Made by a program: the position numbers and the translations under genes
In this document: positions 34,734 through 44,282 of the stretch, piece after piece
Layout of the letters: each line of letters starts with the position of its first letter
How positions within the stretch are numbered: position 1 is the first letter of the stretch
The notes under the pieces: generated by a model
Told to the model about the DNA's origin: nothing
Database searches by the model: none
The model's input: the letters and a program-made list of their open reading frames with translations, nothing else
Source of the DNA: Verrucomicrobia subdivision 3 bacterium UBA693
Lineage (GTDB): Bacteria > Verrucomicrobiota > Verrucomicrobiia > Limisphaerales > UBA8199
NCBI GenBank assembly: GCA_002298785.1
Contig: DBMR01000021.1
Location: forward strand, 8,281 to 72,280
DNA: 64,000 bases
Direction of reading: 5' to 3'

Positions 34734-37700
34734 CTATACCACATTGGGGTTACCTGGTTTTACGACCTGACGCAACTCCGTCAACGGAACCACGAATCGG
34801 ACGCGGGTGCCGCGGCCGACGATGGAGGTGATTTCGGCGGTTCCACCGCATTCGGCAATTCGGGAGCGCATGTTGCGCAAGCCGTTGCCACGGTTGGAGC
34901 CGGGGACCGGTTCGGAAGGTACGAAGCCTTGCCCGGAGTCTTCGATTTCAAGCTCCATGGACTCAGCGGTCAGGCGCAGCCGGAGCCAGGCCTCCGGGGC
35001 CCCGGAGTGTTTGAGGATATTGTTGAACGACTCCTTGACTGCGAGGAACACGTTATGGCGCAAATCCGCGCTCAACGGGATCAGTGGAAGGACGGTGGGC
35101 ACTTCCACCCAACAGCGGGCGGATGACAACTCGAAGCATTCATCCGCAAATCGGCACAGGTATTCGGCAAATTGCGGGAGGTTGTCGTTCTTGGGATTGG
35201 TCGCCCAGACAATTTCGTCCAGCGCCTGCACCGCTGCGCGTGCCTGGAGCCGGATGCGTTCGAGTTGATGTTGGGCGGGCGGAGGCAGACCTGGTTCGCC
35301 CCGGGTGAGTTCGGTCAACTGTGCCACCTGGGTGAGGGTGCTGCCGATGTCGTCGTGCATGTCTTTGGAGATGCGCAGGCGCTCCCGCTCGATGGCGTGC
35401 TGGGTCCTAAGGGCTTCGAGTTGCCGTTGATACTGGCGCTTTTCGGCGTAACGCAGAAAGCCGGCAAAGCCGCCGATCAGGGCCACGCCGAGCAGCAACT
35501 TGAACCAGGCCGTTTCCCAAACGAAGGGGCGGGCCACGATTGCCAGCGACGGTCCGTCCTCAGTCCAGACCCCTTCGCTGTTGCAGGCCTTTACCTGGAA
35601 ACGGAAGTCCCCAGCCGGTAGCCGGTAATAGGCGGTGCGACGCGTGCCCGCTTCCACCCAATCCTGGTCAAAGCCCTCCATGCGATAGCGGAAACGGACC
35701 GCTTCCGGTGCCGAAAAATCGATGCCGGTGTATTGGATTTCGATCTCGCGCTGGCCCGCCCTCAGCTCCAGCAAGTCGTTTTGCCCGGCCAGTTTCAAAG
35801 GTGCTGCTGCCCCGCTGAGCCGGGCGTTTTCGATCCAAACCCGGGGCAGTTCTACATGGGTCTCCGGCAAACGGGGGTCAATGAATACCAGGCCGCGGAC
35901 GGTTGAAATGCAGATCAACCCCTCCCGAGTGCGCAAGCCGGCAGGCGTAAAACCACCCGTACATTCTTCGGCGAGCATGCCGTCGTTTGCACCAAAAGTG
36001 AGCGGGTGTAGATAAGGGCGCTGTCCTTCCGCCACTTCCTCCAAATCCTTCTTCCCCACGCGCAGGATGCCGCGGCTGCATCCCAGCCATAAGTAACCCA
36101 ACCCATCTTCGACGATCTGGAGCACGGTTTTGGCGTTCAGCCCGTGTTGACTCGAGTAGGTGAATACCTTGCCGGCTTCCCAGCGGCTGAGTCCGCCCCC
36201 CGCCGTCCCGATCCACAGCACACCGCGAGCGTCGCGATATAAGGTGCGCACGCTTTTGCTGAGCAGACCGTTGGTGATCGTAAAGACCTTTTCGCTTCCG
36301 GGCGGAATCCAGATCAGCCCGCCGGCCGTGGATCCCACCCACAGGCTGCCATCGGGTTGGGTAGCCAGGGCGGTCACGCTTCCCCGAGCGATGGAGAAGT
36401 TAATCGTCCGCGCGGATTGGTTAAGGATATGGACCAGTTGCCCAAGTTGGGTGCCGGCCCAGATGCCACCCCGGGGATCTTCACACAGCGCCGTGACCCA
36501 GCTTGATTGAATCCAACTTTCATTCGTGTAGCACGCGGAGATTTTGTCCCGTTGCACTTGCAGCAGCGAGCGCGCGCCCCCCAGCCACACACTGCCGTCT
36601 GAAGCCGCCAGCACCGATTCGACCGACGCGTAGAAATCCATGATCGGGCTGACTGAATAATGCTCGAATGCTGACGGCGTGCCGCGGAACACCCCATTGC
36701 CCAGGGTGCCCACCCAGATGCTGCCATCGGCAGTTTGGCTGACGGATCGGGTGAACTCATTGGTTAATCCCTCTGCGGAGGCCACACAGAAAAGGCGGCG
36801 TCGACGCACTTGATTCAAACCGCCGGTCCTCGTGCCGACCCAGAGTTCGCCTGATGGTGACGGATACAGCGAGCGAATATCGTTGGCGGTCAGGCCGTCC
36901 GCTTTTCGCAACGCCTCGAATCGTTCACCCTGCAGGCAGTACAATCCATCGTCCAGTGAACCGGCCCAAATGTGTCCGTCCTGGTCCTCCGCCAGGCAAG
37001 TAATATAGGCGTAGGGCACGCCGTCGGCCTGAGTGAACACGCGCCAGGATTCGCCATCGAGTCGCAGCAGTTGGCCATTCCCGATGCCGGCCCAGAGCCT
37101 GCCTTGCCGATCCTCGGTCAGACAATACGCCAACACCTTGGGCACCCCGGTTGGTCCCTCACGATAGCTTAGTTTGCCGTCGCGATACTCGTACAGCCCA
37201 TCATAACTTGTCGCGATCCACATGCCGCCCGAGCGGTCTTTCAAGAGCGCTCGGATCGGTAACCGCTCCAAAATGCCGCACCCGGGAAGTTTTACAAATT
37301 CGCCCCGCGCCCAAAAGGTCAGGCCGGATCCGGTGCCGATCCACAACAAGCCCGAGACATCCTCCGCGAGGCAAGTGATCGTGTTTCCGGCCTGGATCTG
37401 CGAGGGGAGAGGGAAGGTCTCCATGTGGCCTTTGGCAAATCGGCTGAGTCCGCCACCGCGGGTGCCGATCCAGAGAGAACCTTCCCCGTCTTCGAGCAGG
37501 GTCTGAATTTCGACGCTTTGCAGCCCTTCTTCCAGCCCGAACGTGGTGAAGCGCAATCCGTCGAATCGGGCCAAGCCGTCCTGGGTCCCGAGCCATAAAT
37601 ATCCATCGCGCGTGCGGGTAATGGCGTTGATGGTGTTTTGCGGCAGGCCGGCCCGGGTGCCCCAGGAGCGCACGACCAGGGTCGAACCCAGCGGAGAATT

Positions 37701-37799
37701 GGTGACCTGTGCCGGGACGCTGGCGACGAGAAGCAGTCCGGCCAACCCGAATATCAGGCTGAAGCATCGCTTCGTTGTTCTTTTAAGAACCGGTTCCAT
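34734..37799 (-). CDS. Beta-propeller sensor histidine kinase (NarX-type kinase core)
   Basis: About 1021 residues. Signal peptide or N-terminal TM (CFSLIFGLAGLLLVASVPA), then some twelve two-component-propeller repeats (pattern LWIGTxxGLxRF, about residues 40-680) making two seven-bladed propellers, a Y_Y_Y Ig-like domain (IQYTGIDFSAPEAVRFRYRM), one TM helix (WFKLLLGVALIGGFAGFL), a HisKA_3 domain with His in ISKDMHDDIGSTLTQ, and an HATPase (KESFNNILKHSG, GNGLRNMRSRI). The layout matches Bacteroidetes/PVM polysaccharide sensors except that it uses a NarX-type kinase and a separate regulator. It starts within about 13 bp of the OYE stop, so the three genes form one unit. Confidence 0.93.
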   Translation of the reverse strand: MEPVLKRTTKRCFSLIFGLAGLLLVASVPAQVTNSPLGSTLVVRSWGTRAGLPQNTINAITRTRDGYLWLGTQDGLARFDGLRFTTFGLEEGLQSVEIQTLLEDGEGSLWIGTRGGGLSRFAKGHMETFPLPSQIQAGNTITCLAEDVSGLLWIGTGSGLTFWARGEFVKLPGCGILERLPIRALLKDRSGGMWIATSYDGLYEYRDGKLSYREGPTGVPKVLAYCLTEDRQGRLWAGIGNGQLLRLDGESWRVFTQADGVPYAYITCLAEDQDGHIWAGSLDDGLYCLQGERFEALRKADGLTANDIRSLYPSPSGELWVGTRTGGLNQVRRRRLFCVASAEGLTNEFTRSVSQTADGSIWVGTLGNGVFRGTPSAFEHYSVSPIMDFYASVESVLAASDGSVWLGGARSLLQVQRDKISACYTNESWIQSSWVTALCEDPRGGIWAGTQLGQLVHILNQSARTINFSIARGSVTALATQPDGSLWVGSTAGGLIWIPPGSEKVFTITNGLLSKSVRTLYRDARGVLWIGTAGGGLSRWEAGKVFTYSSQHGLNAKTVLQIVEDGLGYLWLGCSRGILRVGKKDLEEVAEGQRPYLHPLTFGANDGMLAEECTGGFTPAGLRTREGLICISTVRGLVFIDPRLPETHVELPRVWIENARLSGAAAPLKLAGQNDLLELRAGQREIEIQYTGIDFSAPEAVRFRYRMEGFDQDWVEAGTRRTAYYRLPAGDFRFQVKACNSEGVWTEDGPSLAIVARPFVWETAWFKLLLGVALIGGFAGFLRYAEKRQYQRQLEALRTQHAIERERLRISKDMHDDIGSTLTQVAQLTELTRGEPGLPPPAQHQLERIRLQARAAVQALDEIVWATNPKNDNLPQFAEYLCRFADECFELSSARCWVEVPTVLPLIPLSADLRHNVFLAVKESFNNILKHSGAPEAWLRLRLTAESMELEIEDSGQGFVPSEPVPGSNRGNGLRNMRSRIAECGGTAEITSIVGRGTRVRFVVPLTELRQVVKPGNPNVV

Positions 37800-37811
37800 C
37801 CGAATCACGGG

Positions 37812-39332
37812 TTAATCAAGGCGTCCTTCAGTGGGGCTGCTGGTCCGGTTGCGTTCGCCGCGCTTGAGGCGGCGCAGCGTCTCGTTTTCAGCGCGGTCTG
37901 AATAGTATTTGTCCAGCGGGTAGCAGCCCGAGATCAGGCCATTGCGCGGTGCGCTCGTGCAATCGCTGAAAGTGCGGCAAATCTTTTTTGATGCCAGGGC
38001 GCCGGTGCGAAGGCAGTCGGTGAAAATTTCCGGATAGGACAAAATCATACGGCCCACGCCGATGGAATCGACCCAGCCATTGGCCAGCACCGCCTGCGCG
38101 ACATGGGGCAGATAATCCTGCAGATAAGTATAAGCCGTTCCCACCAGAACGAGGTTGCGAGGTGCCTGGGCTTTCAGCCAACGCACGGCCTGAATCTGCC
38201 GAACTACGCCGATGAGCGGATCTTCTGGGGGCTGGTAGCCGTCGGAAGGAGGATACGCCGCGGGGCGTTGAATATGGGGATTGTAATAGGGCGAACCTGC
38301 AGTGAGGTTCACCAGGTTTATGCCCAGGCTGGAACAAAGCTCCAGAAAGCGGGCGGGCTCGGTCAGGTCATATTCCAGCGGATTTTTGGGGTTCACGCCA
38401 AACGCATAAATGTAGGGGAAGCAACCGGAGAAATCCTCCGGCACACCTGGCCCCGGCTTGCCGGGAGAGGAGAGGTTTGAATCCGGGCGGAAGGGAACAA
38501 AATCGAAAGCGCTCAGGCGCACTGCAAGGGCGATGGGATTGCCGGAGGCACGAATGCCAGCGACGATTTCCCGGAGCAAACGAGTGCGATTCTCGAATGA
38601 ACCGCCATATGGGCCCGGTCGGGTATGGGCACTGAGGAACTCGTGCAGCAGGTAACTATGGCAATGCTTGATATCCACGAAATCGGCTCCCACCCGGTGC
38701 GCGATCATCGCTGCCGACACATAGGCCTCCACCAAATCTCCGAGTTCCAAGTCCGTCCAGACTTGTGCATCGCTGGTGACTTGGAATTTGGCATCCAGCA
38801 GCGGGTGGCGGTAGGCGACGCGTGGTTCCAGTTTGAACTTATCGCGCGGCTTGCAGAAGCGGCCCGAGTGAGTGAGTTGGAAACCAATCACCAGGTCGGC
38901 ATCCGTCCCGTGCTTCTCCCGATGCGCCCGCCTCGCGGTGTGCAGCAGGGAAGCTAGGTCGGCTTGTGTGCTCGGCGCAATCATCAGTTGATTGGGATTG
39001 GCCCGGCCATCGGGACGCACCGCCATTGCTTCACCGCCAAAAATGAGTTTTGCGCCGCTCTCGCCGAAGTGCCGCCATCGGCGCAACACGGACTCGGTCA
39101 CCCCGCCGCCAGGAGTGCCATCCCACCCTTCCATAGGATGCACGGCGCAGCGGTTGCCGATGCGCTTCCCGTTGATCTCCAGGTTGTCGATCGGTCGCGC
39201 CAGCGGGGAAGTATCGCCGCGCAGAATCGAGTCATCGCAGGGCAAGTCCAGGCCGAGCGTTTCGACATGCCGGCGGAAATCAGCGACCGTCTTCAGTGCG
39301 GGGATACGCACCAACCTGGCAGCGTCAGTCAT
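37812..39332 (-). CDS. NADH:flavin oxidoreductase / Old Yellow Enzyme family protein
   Basis: 506 residues with an FMN-type TIM barrel: INGKRIGNRCAVHPMEGWDG, FGGEAMAVRPDGRANPNQLM, VIGFQLTHSGRFCKP, GADFVDIKHCHSYLLHEFLS, YGGSFENRTRLLREIV and a late GWVDSIGVGRMILSYPE. These match OYE-like (Oxidored_FMN) proteins, including the conserved HxxS...H and GGSFENR elements. An unusual ~45-residue C-terminal Cys-containing segment (ICRTFSDCTSAPRNGLISGC) recalls the start of the iron-sulfur extension of 2,4-dienoyl-CoA reductase-like members but is incomplete. Substrate unknown. Gene order OYE, kinase, regulator. Confidence 0.85.
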   Translation of the reverse strand: MTDAARLVRIPALKTVADFRRHVETLGLDLPCDDSILRGDTSPLARPIDNLEINGKRIGNRCAVHPMEGWDGTPGGGVTESVLRRWRHFGESGAKLIFGGEAMAVRPDGRANPNQLMIAPSTQADLASLLHTARRAHREKHGTDADLVIGFQLTHSGRFCKPRDKFKLEPRVAYRHPLLDAKFQVTSDAQVWTDLELGDLVEAYVSAAMIAHRVGADFVDIKHCHSYLLHEFLSAHTRPGPYGGSFENRTRLLREIVAGIRASGNPIALAVRLSAFDFVPFRPDSNLSSPGKPGPGVPEDFSGCFPYIYAFGVNPKNPLEYDLTEPARFLELCSSLGINLVNLTAGSPYYNPHIQRPAAYPPSDGYQPPEDPLIGVVRQIQAVRWLKAQAPRNLVLVGTAYTYLQDYLPHVAQAVLANGWVDSIGVGRMILSYPEIFTDCLRTGALASKKICRTFSDCTSAPRNGLISGCYPLDKYYSDRAENETLRRLKRGERNRTSSPTEGRLD

Positions 39333-39377
39333 AGGCTACTGCACTGTGCGAAGCCACGTCCGCAAAGGCGAGCCAAT

Positions 39378-39443
39378 TCTCCAACCGCCGCTCGTGGTGT
39401 CTCCAACCGCCGCTCGTGGTGTCTCCAACCGCCGCTCGTGGTG
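39378..39443. repeat. Three perfect tandem copies of a 22-bp repeat
   Basis: TCTCCAACCGCCGCTCGTGG plus TG occurs at 39378-39399, 39400-39421 and 39422-39443 without a mismatch. The array ends 4 bp before the stop of the leftward ceramidase-like gene, in a 115-bp gap. There are no spacers, so it is not CRISPR. It has the look of a recently slipped minisatellite. Confidence 0.9.
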
Positions 39444-39447
39444 TCAA

Positions 39448-40701
39448 TCAGGGTGTCGGACGCGGGCTCTTATCGCACAGCGTCAGGACTTCGCGCACCA
39501 GGATTTCCTCGGTGCGTTCTCCCAGGCTGGTCCGGGTAATGTAGGCGTAGCGTTTGAAACTGTCGAAATCCTCCCGGGTCAGTATGTAGCCGTAAGCGTC
39601 GTTGGTCAGGCCAAACAGCAGGTTGTGTTTGCCGTGCATTTTTCGCTTGAGATAATAACCGACATTGGGAAGCGCTTCGCCGGGGATGGTTACAATTTGG
39701 GCGTTGCCCAGGTTTATCAGGTTTAGCTGTGTTTGCACCGCGTTCTCCGGTGAACCTTGCGGGCGGGGAATGGCTTTCATCAACTCGCGCATATCCGGTG
39801 AGTCTACCGGGAGCGTGAGCGTTTGAGCGGCGCAGTAGAGTCCTGGGGAGCTGGAGGCCGGGGCGTCTTTCACAATGCGGACAGCCTCGGAAGCGAGCAG
39901 TCGGCCGATGCGTTGGCATTCCTCCCAACTGCCGGCTTCACCGCCGTTGGCCAGGCGAGTGTCCGCAGTGACCATGCCGCCCTGGGCGCTGTTCATGAAA
40001 ATGCCCACGCCAGCCCCTAACTGCTCCAATTCTTCATAAAGCGGTCCGACGAGGTCCGGGCTCAAAATCCCGCGACGGTTGCCCAGTACTTCGGGATGAA
40101 TGGCATAATTCACCAGCGTCGCGAACGGCTTTCCTTCTGCATTCAGCATTTGCAGAACGTGGCAGCGCGGGTCGTAAAGTTGTTCCGCGTAATAATTATA
40201 GGCAATTTTGCCATGGGCTTCGCCCGTGGCGATTTTGAGTTGAGCAGGCCTCAAGCCGGCATAGGCCTCTTTGATGGCTTCGGCGGTTCGGCGGCAGACG
40301 AGTTCCAGGTATTTCGGGTCGGCGCTCGTTCGTCCCTGGCTGTCAGGGAAACCGTAAGTATCCGGCGCGCTATGCGTATGGGTGGCTCCGATCAGGATGT
40401 GGCCCCCGGGAATTTCCGGCACGGCCGCGCGCACGCGGTCACCCAGCAGGCCGGGGAAACCTAAAAAATCGGTGCTGACGATGGCGACCACATTGGTGTC
40501 CTGCGCCATGACCAAAGCCCGGACGGTCAAATCACCCTTATGTTGCGTGACCGGTTCCGCTTTCCCTATGCCCCCGATCACCGGTAGCAACGGTTCGGGA
40601 GTGACATTTTTCACCGCAATCGCCGCGCGAAATTGGGCGGGAGCACTCCCGAGACTGGTTGCGAAAACCAGGAGGATTAGGCTGGTCTGAAGTAGGTTCA
40701 T
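39448..40701 (-). CDS. Secreted neutral/alkaline ceramidase-like hydrolase
   Basis: 417 residues from ATG 40701 with signal peptide (LQTSLILLVFATSLGSAPA). The core resembles the neutral/alkaline non-lysosomal ceramidase N-terminal domain: KNVTPEPLLPVIGGIGKAEP, LVMAQDTNVVAIVSTDFLGF, ILIGATHTHSAPDTYGF (zinc-site HTHSAP), VNYAIHPEVLGNRRGILSPD (second His), MNSAQGGMV, then IVTIPGEALPNVGYYLKRKM. Many PVM relatives are lone domains with unknown substrates, so true ceramidase activity is uncertain. The longer frame reaching 41496 overlaps amt and is rejected. Confidence 0.88.
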   Translation of the reverse strand: MNLLQTSLILLVFATSLGSAPAQFRAAIAVKNVTPEPLLPVIGGIGKAEPVTQHKGDLTVRALVMAQDTNVVAIVSTDFLGFPGLLGDRVRAAVPEIPGGHILIGATHTHSAPDTYGFPDSQGRTSADPKYLELVCRRTAEAIKEAYAGLRPAQLKIATGEAHGKIAYNYYAEQLYDPRCHVLQMLNAEGKPFATLVNYAIHPEVLGNRRGILSPDLVGPLYEELEQLGAGVGIFMNSAQGGMVTADTRLANGGEAGSWEECQRIGRLLASEAVRIVKDAPASSSPGLYCAAQTLTLPVDSPDMRELMKAIPRPQGSPENAVQTQLNLINLGNAQIVTIPGEALPNVGYYLKRKMHGKHNLLFGLTNDAYGYILTREDFDSFKRYAYITRTSLGERTEEILVREVLTLCDKSPRPTP

Positions 40702-40809
40702 GGGGGCTAATTTATACCTTAAGCCTCGGGAGAGGCAAGGCATGGAACGCGGGAAGCGCCGCTGGCGGGATCCCTCCGCAGCTTGACTCCCGGGCTGCTT
40801 TTTCATCCA

Positions 40810-42237
40810 ATGCCCCGCATGATTTCCGTTCCAATTCGCCGGGTCTGCCGGCAGTTTTTGCTGATTGCCTGGCTTGGCTTTGGGCTTTGCAGCCCCGCGT
40901 TTGCCGCGGACCCGGTGGCCCCGTCTGTCGAGGCTCGACTGGCCCAACTCGAAACCCGGGTGGGTACTTCCGGCTTTAACTCCGGTGACAACGCCTGGCT
41001 GCTGGTCAGCTCCGCTTTGGTGCTGATGATGACGGCTCCGGGCCTGATCCTGTTTTACGGTGGGTTGGTGCGCCAAAAGAACGTCCTCGGCACCATGATG
41101 CACAGTCTCATTCTCATGGGGGTGGTCTCGCTGATGTGGGTGTTGTTCGGCTACAGTATGGCATTTGGGGACGGAAACGCCTTCGTCGGTAATCCGTTTC
41201 AGCATTTCCTTCTGCGCGGCGTAGGCAGTGAACCCAACCCAAGTTACGCCCCGACAGTGCCTGCAGAGACCTTTATGCTTTTTCAAATGATGTTCGCGAT
41301 TATCACGCCCGCCTTGATCAGCGGGGCAGTGGCCGAGCGCATGAAGTTCAGTTCCTACCTGCTTTTTACCGTGCTTTGGGTGACGCTCGTTTACTTTCCG
41401 CTCGCGCACATGGTGTGGGGCAAAGGTGGTTATTTCAACTGGGCTCTCGGAGGGAAGTCGCCCCTGCTCGATTTTGCCGGCGGGACCGTGGTGCATATCA
41501 GTTCCGGGGTTTCAGCCCTGGTTTGTGCCCTGGTGTTGGGGCATCGATTGGGATTTCCGCGCGAGCCAATGCCTCCGCACAACGTGGTGCTAAGCCTGAT
41601 CGGCACCGGCCTGCTGTGGGTGGGTTGGTTCGGCTTTAATGCCGGCAGCGCGGTCAACGCCGGGGTGTTGGCCACGAGCGCTTTTGCCGCCACGCATTTT
41701 TCCGCCTCCGCCGCGGCGGTGAGTTGGGCGTTCTGCGAGTGGCTCCAGAAAGGCAAGCCGAGCGTGCTGGGAGCCGCCTCGGGGATGGTCGCTGGGTTGG
41801 CGACGATTACCCCGGCTTCCGGCTTCGTTTCCATTCCTGCCGCGTTGCTGATTGGCCTCACCGCGGGCGCGGTTTGTTACTTCGCCGTGACCCGACTTAA
41901 AGCTCGGTTTGCGTACGACGATTCCCTGGACGTCTTCGGAGTTCACGGCATGGGCAGCACCCTCGGCATGCTGATGCTGGGATTCCTGGCCAATATTCAG
42001 GTCAATCCCGCTCTGGCTTCATGCGACCTTGGGGGGCAAACGGTCTCGTTGGCCGGGGGCATGGGCCAGTTCTTGTATCAACTCAAAGGTGTAATCTTTA
42101 CTATGGTTTACGCCGGCGGGGTTAGCTGGGTCCTGCTCAAGCTCGTGGATTCGTGGGTAGGACTGAGAATTTCCGAGGAAGAGGAAACTCTAGGACTCGA
42201 TCTTTCACAACACGGCGAAAGTGCCTATAATGATTAA
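40810..42237 (+). CDS. amt: Ammonium transporter Amt
   Basis: About 475 residues: signal peptide (LLIAWLGFGLCSPAFA), then eleven TM helices. Core motifs are FYGGLVRQKNVLGTMMHSLI, the pore-lining first His in FAGGTVVHISSGVSALVCAL and the twin His in DVFGVHGMGSTLGML, with the Phe-gate region and NxGSAVNAG. The next gene, 57 bp on, is a PII protein that should plug the transporter at high nitrogen. Start ATG 40810 or 40819; a TTG at 40783 is less likely. Confidence 0.94.
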   Translation: MPRMISVPIRRVCRQFLLIAWLGFGLCSPAFAADPVAPSVEARLAQLETRVGTSGFNSGDNAWLLVSSALVLMMTAPGLILFYGGLVRQKNVLGTMMHSLILMGVVSLMWVLFGYSMAFGDGNAFVGNPFQHFLLRGVGSEPNPSYAPTVPAETFMLFQMMFAIITPALISGAVAERMKFSSYLLFTVLWVTLVYFPLAHMVWGKGGYFNWALGGKSPLLDFAGGTVVHISSGVSALVCALVLGHRLGFPREPMPPHNVVLSLIGTGLLWVGWFGFNAGSAVNAGVLATSAFAATHFSASAAAVSWAFCEWLQKGKPSVLGAASGMVAGLATITPASGFVSIPAALLIGLTAGAVCYFAVTRLKARFAYDDSLDVFGVHGMGSTLGMLMLGFLANIQVNPALASCDLGGQTVSLAGGMGQFLYQLKGVIFTMVYAGGVSWVLLKLVDSWVGLRISEEEETLGLDLSQHGESAYND

Positions 42238-42294
42238 CGGCTAGCAGGTGAAAGCTCCCTGCGGACCAGTTCGGCACCGCCAAATTTCCGGTTT

Positions 42295-42633
42295 ATGAAG
42301 AAAGTTGAAGCGATCGTCAAACCATTCAAACTGAACGAGGTCAAAGACGCCTTGCACGAAATTGGCTTGCAGGGCATGACCGTCACCGAGGTCAAGGGAT
42401 TCGGGCGCCAAAAGGGGCATACGGAAATCTACCGTGGAAGTGAATACACCGTTGATTTCCTGCCCAAGATCAAAATTGAGATGATCATCCGAGACACGGA
42501 TGTCGAACCCGCGATTCAGGCCATTACCAGGTCGGCGCGAACGGGGAAGATTGGTGATGGAAAGGTCTTTGTTTACCCGGTCGAAGAGGCGGTTCGCATT
42601 CGCACCGACGAGCGAGGTGAAAAAGCGGTGTAG
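42295..42633 (+). CDS. glnB: Nitrogen regulatory protein PII (GlnB/GlnK)
   Basis: 112-residue trimeric 2-oxoglutarate/ATP sensor. Start MKKVEAIVKPFKLNEVKDAL, the T-loop FGRQKGHTEIYRGSEYTVDF with the uridylylatable Tyr51 (RGSEYTV), and the PII C-terminal signature TGKIGDGKVFVYPVEEAVRI. Linkage to amt supports a GlnK role; GlnB and GlnK cannot be told apart by sequence. The order amt then PII is the reverse of the E. coli glnK-amtB order. Confidence 0.95.
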   Translation: MKKVEAIVKPFKLNEVKDALHEIGLQGMTVTEVKGFGRQKGHTEIYRGSEYTVDFLPKIKIEMIIRDTDVEPAIQAITRSARTGKIGDGKVFVYPVEEAVRIRTDERGEKAV

Positions 42634-42704
42634 ACCGGCGACATAGCCAGGCGCATCCATCGAAGTAAGCGCACCGAAACCGACGGGCCAATCTCTTGAG
42701 CACT

Positions 42705-44210
42705 ATGAGCAAACCAGAGCCAATATTGGTAGCGCGTGGCAAATCGGATCTGTTTCTACTTCCGTGGATGGCCAATCGCCATGGATTGATCGCCGGTGCT
42801 ACCGGCACAGGCAAAACGGTAACCTTGCAGGTTTTGGCCGAGAGCTTCAGTGCCATGGGAGTGCCGGTCTTCATGGCGGATGTAAAAGGGGATTTGGCCG
42901 GGATTTCCCAAACCGGCGGCACCTCTCCAAAAATCCTGGAGCGGGCGCGGCAGCTTCGGCTGGAAGATTACACCCCCGGTGCCTTCCCGGTGACCTTCTG
43001 GGACGTCTACGGCGCACAGGGCCACCCCGTCAGGGCCACGATCTCGGAGATGGGTCCGCTCATGCTGGCCCGCCTGCTGCAATTGAATGAGGTCCAGGCC
43101 GGGGTGCTCAACATCATTTTCCGCGCCGCGGATGAGAGCGGACTGCTGCTGTTGGACTTGAAGGATTTGCGGGCGATGTGCCAGTTCGTAGGGGAGCGTG
43201 CCTCTGAGTTTTCGGTGAAATATGGCAACATCTCCGCCGCCAGCATTGGAGCGGTACAACGAGGATTGCTGCAACTCGAATCGCAAGGCGCCGACAAATT
43301 TTTTACGGAACCGGTTTTGAATTTTGACGACTTGATGCAGTCCGACGCTCAGGGCAGGGGAGTGGTTAACATCCTGGCGGCGGATCGCCTAATGCAGGCG
43401 CCCAAGGTCTATGCCACGGTGTTGTTGTGGATGTTGTCGGAGTTATTCGAGCGCCTGCCCGAGGCGGGAGATCTTCCCAAGCCTAAACTGGTGTTCTTTT
43501 TCGATGAGGCGCATTTGCTTTTCTCGGACATTCCCGCCGCCCTGTTGGAGAAGATCGAGCAAGTGGTTCGCTTGGTTCGATCCAAAGGAGTCGGCGTCTA
43601 TTTCGTCAGCCAAAACCCGAGAGATATTCCGGATAATGTGCTCGGCCAGCTTGGGAACCGAGTCCAGCATGCGTTGCGAGCCTACACTCCCAGGGATCAG
43701 AAGGACGTGCAGGCGGCGGCGGACAGCTTTCGCACGAATCCTAAGATCGACACGGTAAAGACCTTGATGGAGTTGGGGGTAGGCGAGGCTTTGGTGTCAT
43801 TTTTGGATGAGCAAGGCCAGCCCGGGATGGTGGAGCGGGCTTGGATCGTGCCGCCGCGCAGTCAAGTGGGTCCAATCACCGTTGAACAACGAAAGTCGCT
43901 GATGTCCAGCTCCCTGGTGGCGGGAGTTTACGATGAGGTGGTGGACCGGGAATCGGCCTATGAACGACTGACCGCGGCGCATGCTACCGCACCGCAGACC
44001 TCGGGCCCTGCGGTGGTGCCCGAGAAGCCGGGCTTTTTTGAAACGCTGTTCGGAGGAGGAGGAGTTTCAGCGCCCCGAAGCCGAGGCCGTCAACCCGAGA
44101 GCCTGGCAACAACCATGGCCAAGAGTGCGGTGCGCTCCATCGGTAGCACGGTCGGGCGCGAATTGATCCGGGGAGTGCTGGGCAGCATTTTAGGCGGACG
44201 CCGTCGATAG
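42705..44210 (+). CDS. HerA-like ATPase (DUF853 helicase)
   Basis: 501 residues from ATG 42705. Walker A is LIAGATGTGKTVTLQVLAES near residues 28-47 and Walker B is KLVFFFDEAHLLF near 260; an arginine-rich sensor region VQHALRAYTPRDQKDVQAAA follows. This is the DUF853/HerA-C family of hexameric FtsK-HerA ATPases. The C-terminal ~90 residues are a Pro/Gly/Arg-rich tail. Family members lack a NurA partner in many bacteria and none is found here, so the DNA-processing role is unproven. It lies 71 bp after glnB on the same strand. Confidence 0.85.
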   Translation: MSKPEPILVARGKSDLFLLPWMANRHGLIAGATGTGKTVTLQVLAESFSAMGVPVFMADVKGDLAGISQTGGTSPKILERARQLRLEDYTPGAFPVTFWDVYGAQGHPVRATISEMGPLMLARLLQLNEVQAGVLNIIFRAADESGLLLLDLKDLRAMCQFVGERASEFSVKYGNISAASIGAVQRGLLQLESQGADKFFTEPVLNFDDLMQSDAQGRGVVNILAADRLMQAPKVYATVLLWMLSELFERLPEAGDLPKPKLVFFFDEAHLLFSDIPAALLEKIEQVVRLVRSKGVGVYFVSQNPRDIPDNVLGQLGNRVQHALRAYTPRDQKDVQAAADSFRTNPKIDTVKTLMELGVGEALVSFLDEQGQPGMVERAWIVPPRSQVGPITVEQRKSLMSSSLVAGVYDEVVDRESAYERLTAAHATAPQTSGPAVVPEKPGFFETLFGGGGVSAPRSRGRQPESLATTMAKSAVRSIGSTVGRELIRGVLGSILGGRRR

Positions 44211-44282
44211 CGGCGCGGATCCCACTCTGATCGCCTTCAACCGGTCGCGAAGGGAGCCGCTACGGTTGGGGGTTATCTGGCT

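Noticed and set aside
39378..39443. CRISPR-like array
   Set aside because: Three directly adjoining repeats without spacers and no cas genes.
40702..41496. N-terminal extension of the ceramidase-like frame
   Set aside because: It overlaps amt antisense; the signal peptide at 40701 marks the true start.
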